From NCBI RefSeq assembly GCF_900104175.1, contig NZ_FNIX01000001.1, positions 695,975 to 759,974 of the forward strand: 64,000 nucleotides of DNA. Reading direction: 5' to 3'. Each line of letters opens with the position of its first letter. Within the stretch, counting starts at the first letter, position 1. The notes below the pieces were generated by a model. It ran no database searches and was not told where the DNA came from. It saw only the letters and a program-made list of their open reading frames with translations. The DNA is from Lentzea jiangxiensis. Its GTDB lineage: Bacteria > Actinomycetota > Actinomycetes > Mycobacteriales > Pseudonocardiaceae. Positions 34,485 to 43,132 of the stretch are shown piece by piece. The position numbers were made by a program, and so were the translations under genes.

Positions 34485-34491
34485 AACGAAC

Positions 34492-34532
34492 GATTATAAG
34501 GATGAGCACAACCAGCTCTTGGACTTATAATC
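34492..34532. promoter_or_regulatory. Face-to-face TATAAT promoters forming an inverted repeat
   Basis: GATTATAAG (34492-34500) and CTTATAATC (34524-34532) are exact inverted copies 23 bases apart. Each carries a perfect -10 hexamer TATAAT, one for the LysR gene on the minus strand (34498-34493) and one for the FAD oxidoreductase (34526-34531). The AT-rich pair also fits a LysR binding site. Confidence 0.7.
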
Positions 34533-34554
34533 CCAGCTCGACGAGGCTGGAAGC

Positions 34555-35550
34555 ATGCGAATCCTCCACCCCGGCGATCCCGGCTACGACGACGAACGCA
34601 GCGGCTTCCAGACGGGGCTCCGCCACGAGCCGCAGGTGGTCTTCGCCGTCGAGAACGCGCGGGACGTCGAAGAAGCCCTCCGGTACGCCGACGCCCACGG
34701 CTTGGAGCACGCGGTCCAGGCCACCGGCCACGGCCTGACCACGCCGACCACCGGCGTCCTCATCTCGACCAGGCGGATGAACGCCGTCGAGGTCGACCCG
34801 AGGACCCGCACGGCCAGGGCCGAGGCGGGTGCGGTGTGGCAGCAGGTCCTCGAGCGGGCGGCACCGCACGGACTGGCTCCGCTGAGCGGCGACGCGGGTG
34901 ACGTCGGCGTCGTCGGCTACACCCTCGGAGGCGGGTTCAGCGTGCTGGCCAGGGAGTTCGGCTTCGCGAGCGAGCGCGTCCGCACCACGGAGCAGGCCGG
35001 GGACGTGGTCACCGCGCTGGAGTTCGAGCTCCTGCCGATCAGCGAGGTCCACGCCGGCGAGATGTTCTTCGCCGCGGAACACGCGGAGGCCGTCTTCGAG
35101 GCGTTCCACGCGTGGGACCTGCCGGACCACGTCACGCCCGCGCTCACCACCCTCGGCGACGTCGCCCGGGTGACGTTCGCGAGCACCCGCCCGTTCGACG
35201 TCGGCCACCTCCGGGTCGCACCGCCGCTGAAGGAGGAGTTCGGCTTGAAACCGTTCGCCCGGGCCGTCGGCAGGCCGTTGCCGCCGCACACCTACCAGGG
35301 TGACAACGTCCTGCTCGGCGAGCTCCCGCTGGAGGCGCTGCAACGCCTGCGGGAAGCGGCCGCGAGCTCCAGCGCCGAGATCTTCCTCGGCGTCCTGCCC
35401 CTCGGCGGTGCCCTGAGCGGCGGAGCGAGCCACCTGGTCAAGCTGGTCTCACCCCGGCTCGGCGTCGGGGAGCAGCACGAGGAGGTGTTCGACGTGGTGC
35501 GGCCGTTCGTGCTCGGCAAGTCGCGGAACTTCCGGTACGCCGTGGACTGA
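34555..35550 (+). CDS. FAD-binding (BBE-like) oxidoreductase, internally shortened
   Basis: A 331-residue relative of berberine-bridge-enzyme-type oxidoreductases, which are normally about 450. The PCMH FAD domain opens well (VFAVENARDVEEALRYADAHG, ATGHG, LISTRRMNAVEVDP, YTLGGGFSVLAREFGFASERV), but the next segment, normally ending WALRGGGGNFGVVTALEFEL, is cut to RTTEQAGDVVTALEFEL, an in-frame loss of about 35 residues including flavin contacts. The C-terminal also ends early. It may be inactive. Under LysR control by position. Confidence 0.8.
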   Translation: MRILHPGDPGYDDERSGFQTGLRHEPQVVFAVENARDVEEALRYADAHGLEHAVQATGHGLTTPTTGVLISTRRMNAVEVDPRTRTARAEAGAVWQQVLERAAPHGLAPLSGDAGDVGVVGYTLGGGFSVLAREFGFASERVRTTEQAGDVVTALEFELLPISEVHAGEMFFAAEHAEAVFEAFHAWDLPDHVTPALTTLGDVARVTFASTRPFDVGHLRVAPPLKEEFGLKPFARAVGRPLPPHTYQGDNVLLGELPLEALQRLREAAASSSAEIFLGVLPLGGALSGGASHLVKLVSPRLGVGEQHEEVFDVVRPFVLGKSRNFRYAVD

Positions 35551-35601
35551 AGGGGCGGTCCCGTGGGGGACCACGACGGAGACCGTGCTGCTCGCGGAGC
35601 G

Positions 35602-35637
35602 TGCACGCCCAGCCGCTGTCCGGCCGCTGGGCGTGCA
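35602..35637 (+). terminator. Hairpin terminator after the FAD oxidoreductase
   Basis: A 12-bp perfect stem TGCACGCCCAGC (35602-35613) and its complement (35626-35637) with a 12-base loop, followed by ATATGTTG. Confidence 0.8.
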
Positions 35638-35743
35638 ATATGTTGTGAAGGGGAAGCAACGGCCGTAACGTCGGAGATGTAGCCGGGTTCAGCAGGGTGC
35701 TCGGAGTCCGAGTCTCGTGCGCTTCGGCCACCGGGGAGTGCTG

Positions 35744-36127
35744 GTGAACGAAGATCAGTTCCAGGAAACACCGCTGCTCACCGTGCACGTCGCGGAGGTC
35801 GCCGGAGTGGCGGTCGTCGCGGTGGAGGGTGAGATCGACGTCGACACCGCGGACGACGTGCTCGACGCGCTGCGCCAGGGGTGCGAGTCGACCGGCCCGG
35901 CCGTGGTCGCCGACTTGACGCTGGTCAGCTTCTTCGGCTCGACCGGCATCTCCACGCTGATCTCGGCCCACGAGCTGGCCGACGAACACGGCAAGGACCT
36001 GCGCGTGGTCGCGCCGCAGCGAGCCGTCCGCAGGCCGTTGCAGGTCACGGGCGTGGCCGACGTCCTCGTGCTGCACGACACGGTCGAGGAGGCGCTGGCA
36101 GCGCTGAAACCGGTGCCCAGCGAGTAG
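35744..36127 (+). CDS. STAS-domain anti-sigma-factor antagonist
   Basis: A 127-residue single STAS domain: VAVVAVEGEIDVDTADDVLDAL and LTLVSFFGSTGISTLISAHE. In SpoIIAA/BldG proteins the phosphorylated Ser is in DSSG; here the sequence is GSTG, keeping Ser but losing the preceding Asp. It would bind an anti-sigma factor kinase, none of which is nearby. The GTG at 35744 is chosen because GGGGAG lies 5 bases upstream; GTG 35717 is an alternative. Confidence 0.88.
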   Translation: MNEDQFQETPLLTVHVAEVAGVAVVAVEGEIDVDTADDVLDALRQGCESTGPAVVADLTLVSFFGSTGISTLISAHELADEHGKDLRVVAPQRAVRRPLQVTGVADVLVLHDTVEEALAALKPVPSE

Positions 36128-36145
36128 GCACCGGTCCGCACGTCC

Positions 36146-37291
36146 TCAGCCGGCGAGCTCCACGAGCTTCGGCACGACCTCGTCCGGGTGGGGCATGGCG
36201 GCGATCTCCGCGGCGATGCGCGCGGTCGCTGCCCGCACGCCGGTGTCGCCGAGCAGCCTGCCGACGGTCTCGCGCACCGCGTCGGCGGTGAAGTCCTCCC
36301 CGACGAGCTGAGCACCCAGGCCGGTGTTCGCGACGATCTCCGCGTTGCGGAACTGGTCCGCGCCCTGCGGCAGCACGAGCTGCGGCAGACCGTGGGTCAT
36401 CGCGGCGACCGTGGTGCCGGCACCGCCGTGGTGCGCGACGAGATCCGCGTGCGCGAGCAGATCCGCCTGGGGCACCCACGGCAGCACGTGCACGTTGCCG
36501 GGCACGCCGGTCAGCGCGGACGGGTCGACCTGCGGTCCCGTCGCGACGATCACCTCGGCGTCCACCCCGGACAGCCCGGCGACGGCGGTCCTCAGCACTT
36601 CGGCGTTCGAGAACGCGGTGCCGAACGTCAGGTAGACCAGGGGCCTTCGGTGCTCGACCACCCATCCGGGCAATTCGCCCGGCTCGGCGAACGGAACCGG
36701 ACGCATCGGAATTCGATGCACGTCCGAAAGGAACTCCACGTCCTGCAAAGACGGCGGGAAGACGTCCAGATAAGGTGATCCGAGACCGTAATGCTGCCCA
36801 TTCGGGAGGGTGATGCCGAGTTCGGCGACGTACTCCAGGAAGAGGTCGCTCATCGCCTCTGGGACCAGCGACTCGTCCATCTTGCCGAATCCGTGGCACA
36901 CCGCCGGAATGCCCGCGCGCATCGCGGCGAGCCCCGCGCCGGCGTTGATGATCTCGAAGACCACCAGGTCGGGCTTGTCCCGCTCGAGCACCGGTTCCAG
37001 ATCGTTCACGAAGGCCCTGGGCAGCAAGGACCCGAACGCGTCGAACGCCGTCTGGCGCAGCATGTCCCGCCGGAACGACGCCGTGCCGTGCAACTCGTTC
37101 GCCTGCCGGAACGCGTCCCAGATGCTGATGCCCGCGTCGACCACGGTGAACCCGAGCTTTTCCGCAGTCGCGTGGAATCCCGAGTCGACGGCGTACAGGA
37201 CGTCGTGACCCTGCTCGCGGGCGGCGATCGCGAGCGGGAGTATCGGATAAACGTGTCCGTGTGAGCCTAAGCTCGAGAAGAGAATGCGCAC
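36146..37291 (-). CDS. GT1-family glycosyltransferase (UGT/MGT-like)
   Basis: A 381-residue GT-B enzyme. The N-terminal Rossmann start is MRILFSSLGSHGHVYPILPLA and the C-terminal donor-binding region has VHVLPWVPQADLLAHADLVAHHGGAGTT and LPQGADQFRNAE, the PSPG-like signature. It resembles macrolide and flavonoid UDP-sugar glycosyltransferases of actinomycetes. Acceptor unknown. It is 50 bases downstream of a second GT1 gene and probably in the same operon under the TetR gene upstream. Confidence 0.92.
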   Translation of the reverse strand: MRILFSSLGSHGHVYPILPLAIAAREQGHDVLYAVDSGFHATAEKLGFTVVDAGISIWDAFRQANELHGTASFRRDMLRQTAFDAFGSLLPRAFVNDLEPVLERDKPDLVVFEIINAGAGLAAMRAGIPAVCHGFGKMDESLVPEAMSDLFLEYVAELGITLPNGQHYGLGSPYLDVFPPSLQDVEFLSDVHRIPMRPVPFAEPGELPGWVVEHRRPLVYLTFGTAFSNAEVLRTAVAGLSGVDAEVIVATGPQVDPSALTGVPGNVHVLPWVPQADLLAHADLVAHHGGAGTTVAAMTHGLPQLVLPQGADQFRNAEIVANTGLGAQLVGEDFTADAVRETVGRLLGDTGVRAATARIAAEIAAMPHPDEVVPKLVELAG

Positions 37292-37340
37292 CCGGCCAGA
37301 TTAGGTGCTCTCCTATTGCGGCGGGGTCGATCTTCGCGAA

Positions 37341-38420
37341 TCATTCAGCCCGCACGAGACTTTCCCACCGCGCCGCCACGTCGGCGGGCGACGGCATCGC
37401 CGCCATCTCCGCCCGCACCTCACCGGCGGCCCGCTGCAGCTTCGAGTCCTCGATCAGCCGGGTGAGCAGCTCCGGCGTCACGTCCCGCGGCCCGGCCCTG
37501 AGCCCCGCCCCGCGCCGCGTGACCGCGTCGGCGTGCGTGGTCCGGTCACCGGGTCCGGGCTCCACGAGCTGCGGCACCCCGGCCGCGAGCGCGCCGAGCA
37601 ACGTCCCCGCGCCTCCGTGGTGGACGATCCCGTCGCACAACGGCAGCACCCGCGGGATCGGCACCCACCCGACCGCCCGGACGTTGTCCGGCAGCCCGTC
37701 GGTCCGTTCCGGACGCACGAGCACGAACTCGGCGTCCACCCGCCCGGCCGCCCTGACCACCGCCGCCGTCATCTTCCCCGCGCCGGGACCGGGCACCGTG
37801 CTCCGGCTGACCAGGACGCGCGGCCGCCCGGACGGCTCCGCGAGCCACCGCGGCACCTCCCCGCCCCCGCTGTAGGCGACGAACCGCATCGCCTCCCCAC
37901 CGGGGAACTCGCCGAGCGACGGCGGCGCGGTCCGCAGAACCGTTGCGGGAGAACGCACCTCGGCCTTCATCCGCGCACCCACGGCCCTGGTCAGCTCCAG
38001 CCCGTCGAACACCGGCACGTCGTGCACGACCGACGGCACCCCGAGCACCGACCCGGCCGCCGCCAGCGGCTCGTGCACCACGACATCCGGCTTCCACCTC
38101 GCCGCGAGCGCCCGCAACGGCTTCGTCATCGCGTCACCGACCGTGCCGAACATCCGCGACACGAAGTCGAGCCGCCCGCTGCCCTCCAGCTCCCTCTTGG
38201 CCATCACCGGGTGCGTGAGCACGATGCGCAGCGCGATCGGTCCGAAGCGCACGTTCCCCGGGACGACGTCCTCGACGTGCAGGCCGGAGTCGCGCACCCG
38301 CAACGCCTCGCCCCCGGTGGCGACCACGACGTCGTGTCCGGCTTCGCGCAGGGCCAGGGCCAGGGGGATCAGCGGGAAGACGTGACCCAGGAGGGGTGCG
38401 GCGACGACGAGAACACGCAT
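37341..38420 (-). CDS. GT1-family glycosyltransferase (UGT/MGT-like)
   Basis: A 359-residue GT-B enzyme: MRVLVVAAPLLGHVFPLIPLALALREAG, then the donor region VRAVGWVPIPRVLPLCDGIVHHGGAGTLLGALAAGVPQLV. Only weakly like its neighbour 36146-37291 in the acceptor half, so the two probably recognise different acceptors. No sugar biosynthesis or polyketide genes are in the window, which favours a detoxification or tailoring role over a biosynthetic cluster. TetR gene 73 bases upstream. Confidence 0.92.
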   Translation of the reverse strand: MRVLVVAAPLLGHVFPLIPLALALREAGHDVVVATGGEALRVRDSGLHVEDVVPGNVRFGPIALRIVLTHPVMAKRELEGSGRLDFVSRMFGTVGDAMTKPLRALAARWKPDVVVHEPLAAAGSVLGVPSVVHDVPVFDGLELTRAVGARMKAEVRSPATVLRTAPPSLGEFPGGEAMRFVAYSGGGEVPRWLAEPSGRPRVLVSRSTVPGPGAGKMTAAVVRAAGRVDAEFVLVRPERTDGLPDNVRAVGWVPIPRVLPLCDGIVHHGGAGTLLGALAAGVPQLVEPGPGDRTTHADAVTRRGAGLRAGPRDVTPELLTRLIEDSKLQRAAGEVRAEMAAMPSPADVAARWESLVRAE

Positions 38421-38493
38421 GCAGCCAGGTTAGCCACGGCGGGAGGGGAGACTCGGGCCGTCGGCGCCGGTCCGCGAGGCTTCGGCGGCGGAC

Positions 38494-39012
38494 CTACGGC
38501 TCCACCAGCCGCCGAACCGCCTCCACCACGGTTCGCCGCCGCTCCACGTGATCGGCCCCGGCCGGAGCCCCGGACCACATCGACGCAACGGCCTGCACCA
38601 TCAGCAGCACCTGCTCGGCGGAGAACCGCGACGACACCACCCCGGACTCCTGCGCCGCCCGGACCGCCTCCACGTCCCCCAGCCGCCGCACCGGCCCGCG
38701 CCGCTCCAGCCGTTGCCAGGTCGCGAGCCGCGCGAACTCGGGGTGCCGGTGCTGCAGGTCGTACAGCCGGCCCGCGTAGCCCGGCAGGTCTCCCGCGTCG
38801 AACTCCACCGCCGCCGCGCCCGCCACCTCCGACTGCACGGCGTCGAACAGCTCGTCCTTGCCGCCGTAGTAGGTGTAGGCGAGACCCGCGGAGCAGTGGG
38901 CGATGCGGGCGATGCGTTCCATCCGGGCGCCGGCGATCCCGTAGGCGGCGAACTCGACGAACGCGGCGTCCAGCAACCGGCGGCGGGTTCGTTCCCGATC
39001 GCGGAGGGCCAT
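38494..39012 (-). CDS. TetR-family transcriptional regulator
   Basis: A 172-residue regulator with an N-terminal HTH (RRRLLDAAFVEFAAYGIAGARMERIARIAHCSAGLAYTYYGGKDELF). Wording such as YGIAGARMERIA and AGDLPGYAGRLYD is shared with the TetR at 6771-7298, so the two are paralogues. Located directly upstream of the two glycosyltransferase genes on the same strand; regulation of these is likely. Confidence 0.92.
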   Translation of the reverse strand: MALRDRERTRRRLLDAAFVEFAAYGIAGARMERIARIAHCSAGLAYTYYGGKDELFDAVQSEVAGAAAVEFDAGDLPGYAGRLYDLQHRHPEFARLATWQRLERRGPVRRLGDVEAVRAAQESGVVSSRFSAEQVLLMVQAVASMWSGAPAGADHVERRRTVVEAVRRLVEP

Positions 39013-39030
39013 GCACCCAGGCTAGGGCGA

Positions 39031-39060
39031 AGGGCCGCACCCCTGAAGAGGTGCGGCCCT
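39031..39060 (-). terminator. Hairpin terminator
   Basis: An 11-bp perfect stem AGGGCCGCACC (39031-39041) with its complement (39050-39060) and an 8-base loop. It follows the broken small gene at 39076-39296 on the minus strand and isolates the TetR gene downstream. Confidence 0.75.
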
Positions 39061-39075
39061 GTTCCGATCGGGCGA

Positions 39076-39296
39076 TCACTTGGCCATGTCGAACCAGTTG
39101 AAGCCCTCGACCATCTGACGGGTCGTGCCGCTGACGTAGCGCGGGCCGGTGAGCTCCCAGCTCGTCGCCGTTCTTCTCCAGGCCCGCGCGGTGCTGGTCC
39201 ACGTCGCTCACGCCGCACTTCTTGACGTTGAAGTCGGGGCCGACGAGCTCGGCCGCTCCGACGCACGGCGGCGGCGACGAGAGCGTTGCGGATCAT
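39076..39296 (-). pseudogene. Frameshifted small exported-protein gene
   Basis: Three frames together spell one small protein: MIRNALVAAAV from ATG 39296, then ELVGPDFNVKKCGVSDVDQH in a second frame, then WELTGPRYVSGTTRQMVEGF and WFDMAK-stop in a third. Codon bias follows each piece. At least two single-base slips break it. The opening looks like the start of a signal peptide. No family recognised. It may be a sequence-error artefact, since a terminator is neatly placed downstream. Confidence 0.5.
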
Positions 39297-39368
39297 TTCG
39301 GGGGACGACCCTCAACCCTTTGGCGGAGAAGCTGGGTGTACCAGGGACACCCCCCACGGCGCTCCGCC

Positions 39369-42128
39369 TCAGGCGAGGACGCGTGCGAGGTCCCTGCGAC
39401 CTGCGATTCCGAGCTTCGTGTAGATCCGGCCGAGGTGGTTCTCGACCGTCTTCGGCGTCACGAACAGCTCCTGCGCGATCTCCCTGTTCGCCCGGCCCGT
39501 CGCCGCGAGGTCGGCCACCCGCCGTTCGGACGCCGTGAGCGCCTCCGCTCCGAGCACGACCTGCCGCCGCGGCCGGTCACCGAGCGCCTCCAGAGCCTCC
39601 ACCGCGCGCGTCCGCTGCACCGCCGAGCCGCAGGCGGCAGCCAGGTCGATCGCCCTGTGCAACGGCTCGCGCGCGTCCGACCTGCGACGCGCCACCCGCA
39701 GAGCCTCGCCGAGGTCGACCAGCGACCGGGCGAGCTCCAGCCGGGCGGGCGAGGTCTCCAGCACGGACGCGGACTCGGTCAGCAGCTCCAGCCGTGACCG
39801 GGGATCGGCGTGCGCGAGCAGCCGCAGCGCCGCCCCGACCTCGGTCGCCGCACCCCACCTGCGTGCGATCTCCAGCTGTTCGGTGGCCAACTCCAGGCCG
39901 AGCTCGTGCTGGCCGAGCAGCAACGCCGCCCGCGCCGCCGGAGCGCGCCACGGGATCGTCGGCGGGTCCACGTGGACCTGGTGCATCGCGTCGCGCTGGC
40001 GGTAGGCCTCGAACAGCGCGCGCCGTGCGTCGCCTTCCGCCAATGCGATCAACGCGCGCACCTCGTGCAGCCAGATCATCGGCATCGTCTGCCGTGCGCC
40101 GGCATGGGCGGAGTCGAACGCCGTGGCGAACGCGGACGCCGCCGCGACGTCACCCCGTTCGAGCGCCGCGTAGACCGCGAAGTGCGTCGAGGTGGCCCGC
40201 AGGCTGATCACCTCGGACACCGGGTCCTCGTGCGCGACGGCGGCCAGTGCGCTCTCGGCCCCGGCCTCGACGGCCGGCATGTCGCCGCAGCGCCAGTTCA
40301 GGAACAGCATCGCGTTCGTCACCATCGCGAACTCGATCGGCGACCCGTGCGTGCGCACCTTGAGCCGTGCGCGCTCGATCTCGTGCCGTGCGATGTCGAC
40401 GCCGTCCGCGGCCATCAGCGCGAGCAACGCCACGAGCCACGCGACCATCGCGTCCGTGCTGCCCGTCGCGTCGTCGAGGTACGCGCCGTTCGCGAGCGCG
40501 CGCGTCGCCGTCGCGGCCACCTCGTCGTGCGGCCACACCTCGTAGCGGCCCATCTGCGCGAGGAGACCGAGCAGCGTGCGTTCGTCGGGAGTGCTGCCGG
40601 CCAGACCGGCGTACGCGCTGAGGTGCGCCGACGCCGTTCGCCGCTGGTCGGGCAGGAACGAGCGGAACACCGCCAGCCGTGCTTCGAGGTGCAGCCGGGA
40701 CTCGCCGTCCGGACGGGCCGCGATGGCCTCCGTCAGTTCCGCGATCGCCGCCGCCGGGCCTTCCAGCGCCGCCGTCGCCGAGGCCGCCGCGGCCACCAGC
40801 TCCGCGTCCGGAAGTCCCTGTGCCGCGGCCTTCAGGTGCCGGTGCGCGTTCACCGCGTCGCCGGTTCGCAGCAACGCCCTGCCGAGCTCGGCGCGCAGCC
40901 CCGCGTCGTCGGGCTTCTCGTCCACCGCCCGCGCGAGATGTGCCGCCGCCGTGCGCGCGTCACCACCCGAGAGCAGCGTGGAAGCGGCTTTGCGCAACAC
41001 TTCCGCTGCGTTGGGCAGTGTCCCTTTAGGAGCGTGCACGAGATGCGCGGCCACTCGATCGACCGTCGCGTGCGCCTCCCACAAGGCTTTCGCGGCGCGC
41101 GCATGCAGCGAGGCGCGTGCGATCGGCCCCAGGCCGGACAGAACCGCTTCCCGCACAACGGGATGCACGAACTCCAGGTGCTCGCCGGTGACCAGGACGT
41201 TCGCCGCGGCCAGAGCCTCGACGGCGGCGGGGAGGTCGTCGACCTCGGCCAGTTCCGCCGCCTGCCAGGGATCCGCGTGCGTGCCGAGCACCGCGACCGC
41301 TCCGGCGAGGGCCACGGCGTGCGATGGCAGCCGGCCGAGAGTGGCGCGGAAAACCGTGCTCGGCCCGAGCGTGCCGACCTTCTCCGCCGTCGACGCCTCG
41401 TCCAGCGGCAGCCCGAGCGCCGCGAGCTCGTCGACGAGCACACCGGACAGGAACGGGTTGCCGCCGGTGGCCGCGTGCAGGGCGTTGACGACCTCGGGAT
41501 GCCCGCCGACCAGGGCGCCGATCGCCTCCGCGGTGAGCGGACGCGGCAGCAACCGGTCGGCGGACACGCTGAGCTGCGCGAGCGGCCCGGAGTTGTCCGC
41601 CGGTGGCCTGGTCGCGACGACCAGCGCGATCGGCAGGTCCGCGATCCGCCGCGACAGGTAGACGAGGAACTGCAGCGACGAGTGGTCCGCCCAGTGCGCG
41701 TCGTCCACGGTGATCAGCAGCGGGCGGGTGGACGAGAGGTCCACCGCGACCCACCACAGCGAGTGCAGCGTGCGGGCCAGCTCGGCCTCGCTCGGGTCGA
41801 GCGCCGCGCCGTCCAACGCCTTCAGCGCGGCCCCGGACGGCCCGGCCAGGATCTTCTCGCGGATCTCGCCGGAGTACCGCGACACCGAGCGCTCGACCAT
41901 CTGCCGGACGACGCCCCACGCCATGGCGCTCTCCAGGGCGTCGCCGACGGCCTGGAGCCGCCCGAAACCGCGTTCCTTGGCCAGCTCACGGCACTCGCGC
42001 ACGAGCCTGGTCTTGCCGATGCCCGCACGGCCCTCGATGACGACGACGCGACCCTCACCACGGGTGGCTGCGTCCAGAGCTCCGCGGATGTGCGCTATCT
42101 CGGAGTCCCGTTCCAGTGGTTCGCGCAC
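39369..42128 (-). CDS. Large ATP-binding LuxR-family regulator (LAL type)
   Basis: A 919-residue protein with an N-terminal ATPase (Walker A GRAGIGKT at 33-40, Walker B LLITVDDAHWAD), a long helical TPR-like middle and a C-terminal LuxR HTH (LTASERRVADLAATGRANREIAQELFVTPKTVENHL... in two helices). LAL proteins act as pathway activators, often in secondary-metabolite clusters. No cluster is adjacent; it is alone between the broken small gene and the LCP gene. Trigger ligand unknown. Confidence 0.93.
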   Translation of the reverse strand: MREPLERDSEIAHIRGALDAATRGEGRVVVIEGRAGIGKTRLVRECRELAKERGFGRLQAVGDALESAMAWGVVRQMVERSVSRYSGEIREKILAGPSGAALKALDGAALDPSEAELARTLHSLWWVAVDLSSTRPLLITVDDAHWADHSSLQFLVYLSRRIADLPIALVVATRPPADNSGPLAQLSVSADRLLPRPLTAEAIGALVGGHPEVVNALHAATGGNPFLSGVLVDELAALGLPLDEASTAEKVGTLGPSTVFRATLGRLPSHAVALAGAVAVLGTHADPWQAAELAEVDDLPAAVEALAAANVLVTGEHLEFVHPVVREAVLSGLGPIARASLHARAAKALWEAHATVDRVAAHLVHAPKGTLPNAAEVLRKAASTLLSGGDARTAAAHLARAVDEKPDDAGLRAELGRALLRTGDAVNAHRHLKAAAQGLPDAELVAAAASATAALEGPAAAIAELTEAIAARPDGESRLHLEARLAVFRSFLPDQRRTASAHLSAYAGLAGSTPDERTLLGLLAQMGRYEVWPHDEVAATATRALANGAYLDDATGSTDAMVAWLVALLALMAADGVDIARHEIERARLKVRTHGSPIEFAMVTNAMLFLNWRCGDMPAVEAGAESALAAVAHEDPVSEVISLRATSTHFAVYAALERGDVAAASAFATAFDSAHAGARQTMPMIWLHEVRALIALAEGDARRALFEAYRQRDAMHQVHVDPPTIPWRAPAARAALLLGQHELGLELATEQLEIARRWGAATEVGAALRLLAHADPRSRLELLTESASVLETSPARLELARSLVDLGEALRVARRRSDAREPLHRAIDLAAACGSAVQRTRAVEALEALGDRPRRQVVLGAEALTASERRVADLAATGRANREIAQELFVTPKTVENHLGRIYTKLGIAGRRDLARVLA

Positions 42129-42214
42129 AAATCGATCGTAGCGGCCGCCTGGCGGCCGACATGCTGGTCATCGACACCGCATCCGGGCGACTTGATGCTC
42201 CATTGGTGTGAACG

Positions 42215-43132
42215 TCACCGCACGCACCCGTCCTGCGGGGTCGCCTTGCCGCCGAACCAGTCCGCGACGAACTGCCGCGACGCTCCCGGGTCGGCCTGCA
42301 GCGCCTGTCCGGCGGGACCGTCGACGGGGGCGCCGACCGGCAGCGTCCCGGTGACGATCTCGACGGGGCCCTGGAACCGCTGCGCGAACGCGAGCACGTC
42401 CCACCCCTCGTCGACGCGGACCGACCTGCCCACTTCAGCGGCGAGCGCCACGGCGTTGTCCTTGTTGATCTTGGCCGCGAGCCCGGTCAGGAAGGCCTGG
42501 TGCCGCTTCACGCGGTCGAGGTCCCCGTGCGGCAGGCCCATCCGCTGGCGCAGGAACGCGAGCGCCCGGTCGCCCTCGACCGTCTGCCGCCCGGCGGGGA
42601 AGGAGGCGCCCGACCGCTCGTCCTCGGTCGCCGCGAGCAGGCACACCTCGACGCCGCCGACGATCTGCGCGATCCGGCCGAACCCGCCCATGTCGACCGC
42701 CGCGTAGTGGTCGACCTCCACCCCGGTCAGCTGCTCCACCGCGCCGGTCAGCTTCTCCGGAGCCTGCCCGTAGAGCCGGTTGATCTTCTCCTCGCCGACC
42801 TGGAGGTCCCGGGGCAGCGACACGGCGCTGACGGACCCGTCCGCGTCGAAGCGGGCGAGCACGAGCGCGTCGGTGAACTCACTGTCGTCGGTGCCGATGA
42901 GCAGCACGTTCTGCGAGGCGGCCGGCGGCGCGGCCGGCGACGCGTCCGTCTTCTTGATCGTCGCCGGGACGACCACGGCCGCGACGGCCGCGGCCGCGGT
43001 GAGCGTCGCGACGCCGACGATGAGCCCGAACGGCTTGCGCTTCTCGGCCTTGTGCAGGCCGGCCAGCACCGTCCGGGAGTCCACGCGCTCCTCGGCCTCG
43101 GCGGCGATCGCCTGGCGGATCAGGTCGTTCAT
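42215..43132 (-). CDS. LytR-CpsA-Psr (LCP) family membrane protein
   Basis: A 305-residue protein with an N-terminal cytoplasmic segment of about 45 residues, one membrane helix (GLIVGVATLTAAAAVAAVVVP) and an extracellular LCP domain: VLLIGTDD, RFDADGSVSAVSLPRDLQV, and DLDRVKRHQAFLTGL, which is the R-x2-Q/H-x-F motif. LCP enzymes transfer wall polymers to peptidoglycan. The cytoplasmic arm before the helix is typical of anti-sigma partners, and the gene overlaps the sigma factor by 4 bases (ATGA). The ATG at 43132 is preferred over a frame opening at 43228. Confidence 0.9.
   Translation of the reverse strand: MNDLIRQAIAAEAEERVDSRTVLAGLHKAEKRKPFGLIVGVATLTAAAAVAAVVVPATIKKTDASPAAPPAASQNVLLIGTDDSEFTDALVLARFDADGSVSAVSLPRDLQVGEEKINRLYGQAPEKLTGAVEQLTGVEVDHYAAVDMGGFGRIAQIVGGVEVCLLAATEDERSGASFPAGRQTVEGDRALAFLRQRMGLPHGDLDRVKRHQAFLTGLAAKINKDNAVALAAEVGRSVRVDEGWDVLAFAQRFQGPVEIVTGTLPVGAPVDGPAGQALQADPGASRQFVADWFGGKATPQDGCVR

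Noticed and set aside
39810..42707. A long plus-strand open frame opposite the LAL regulator
   Set aside because: Antisense shadow; its translation has no domain and the minus strand has Walker and LuxR motifs.
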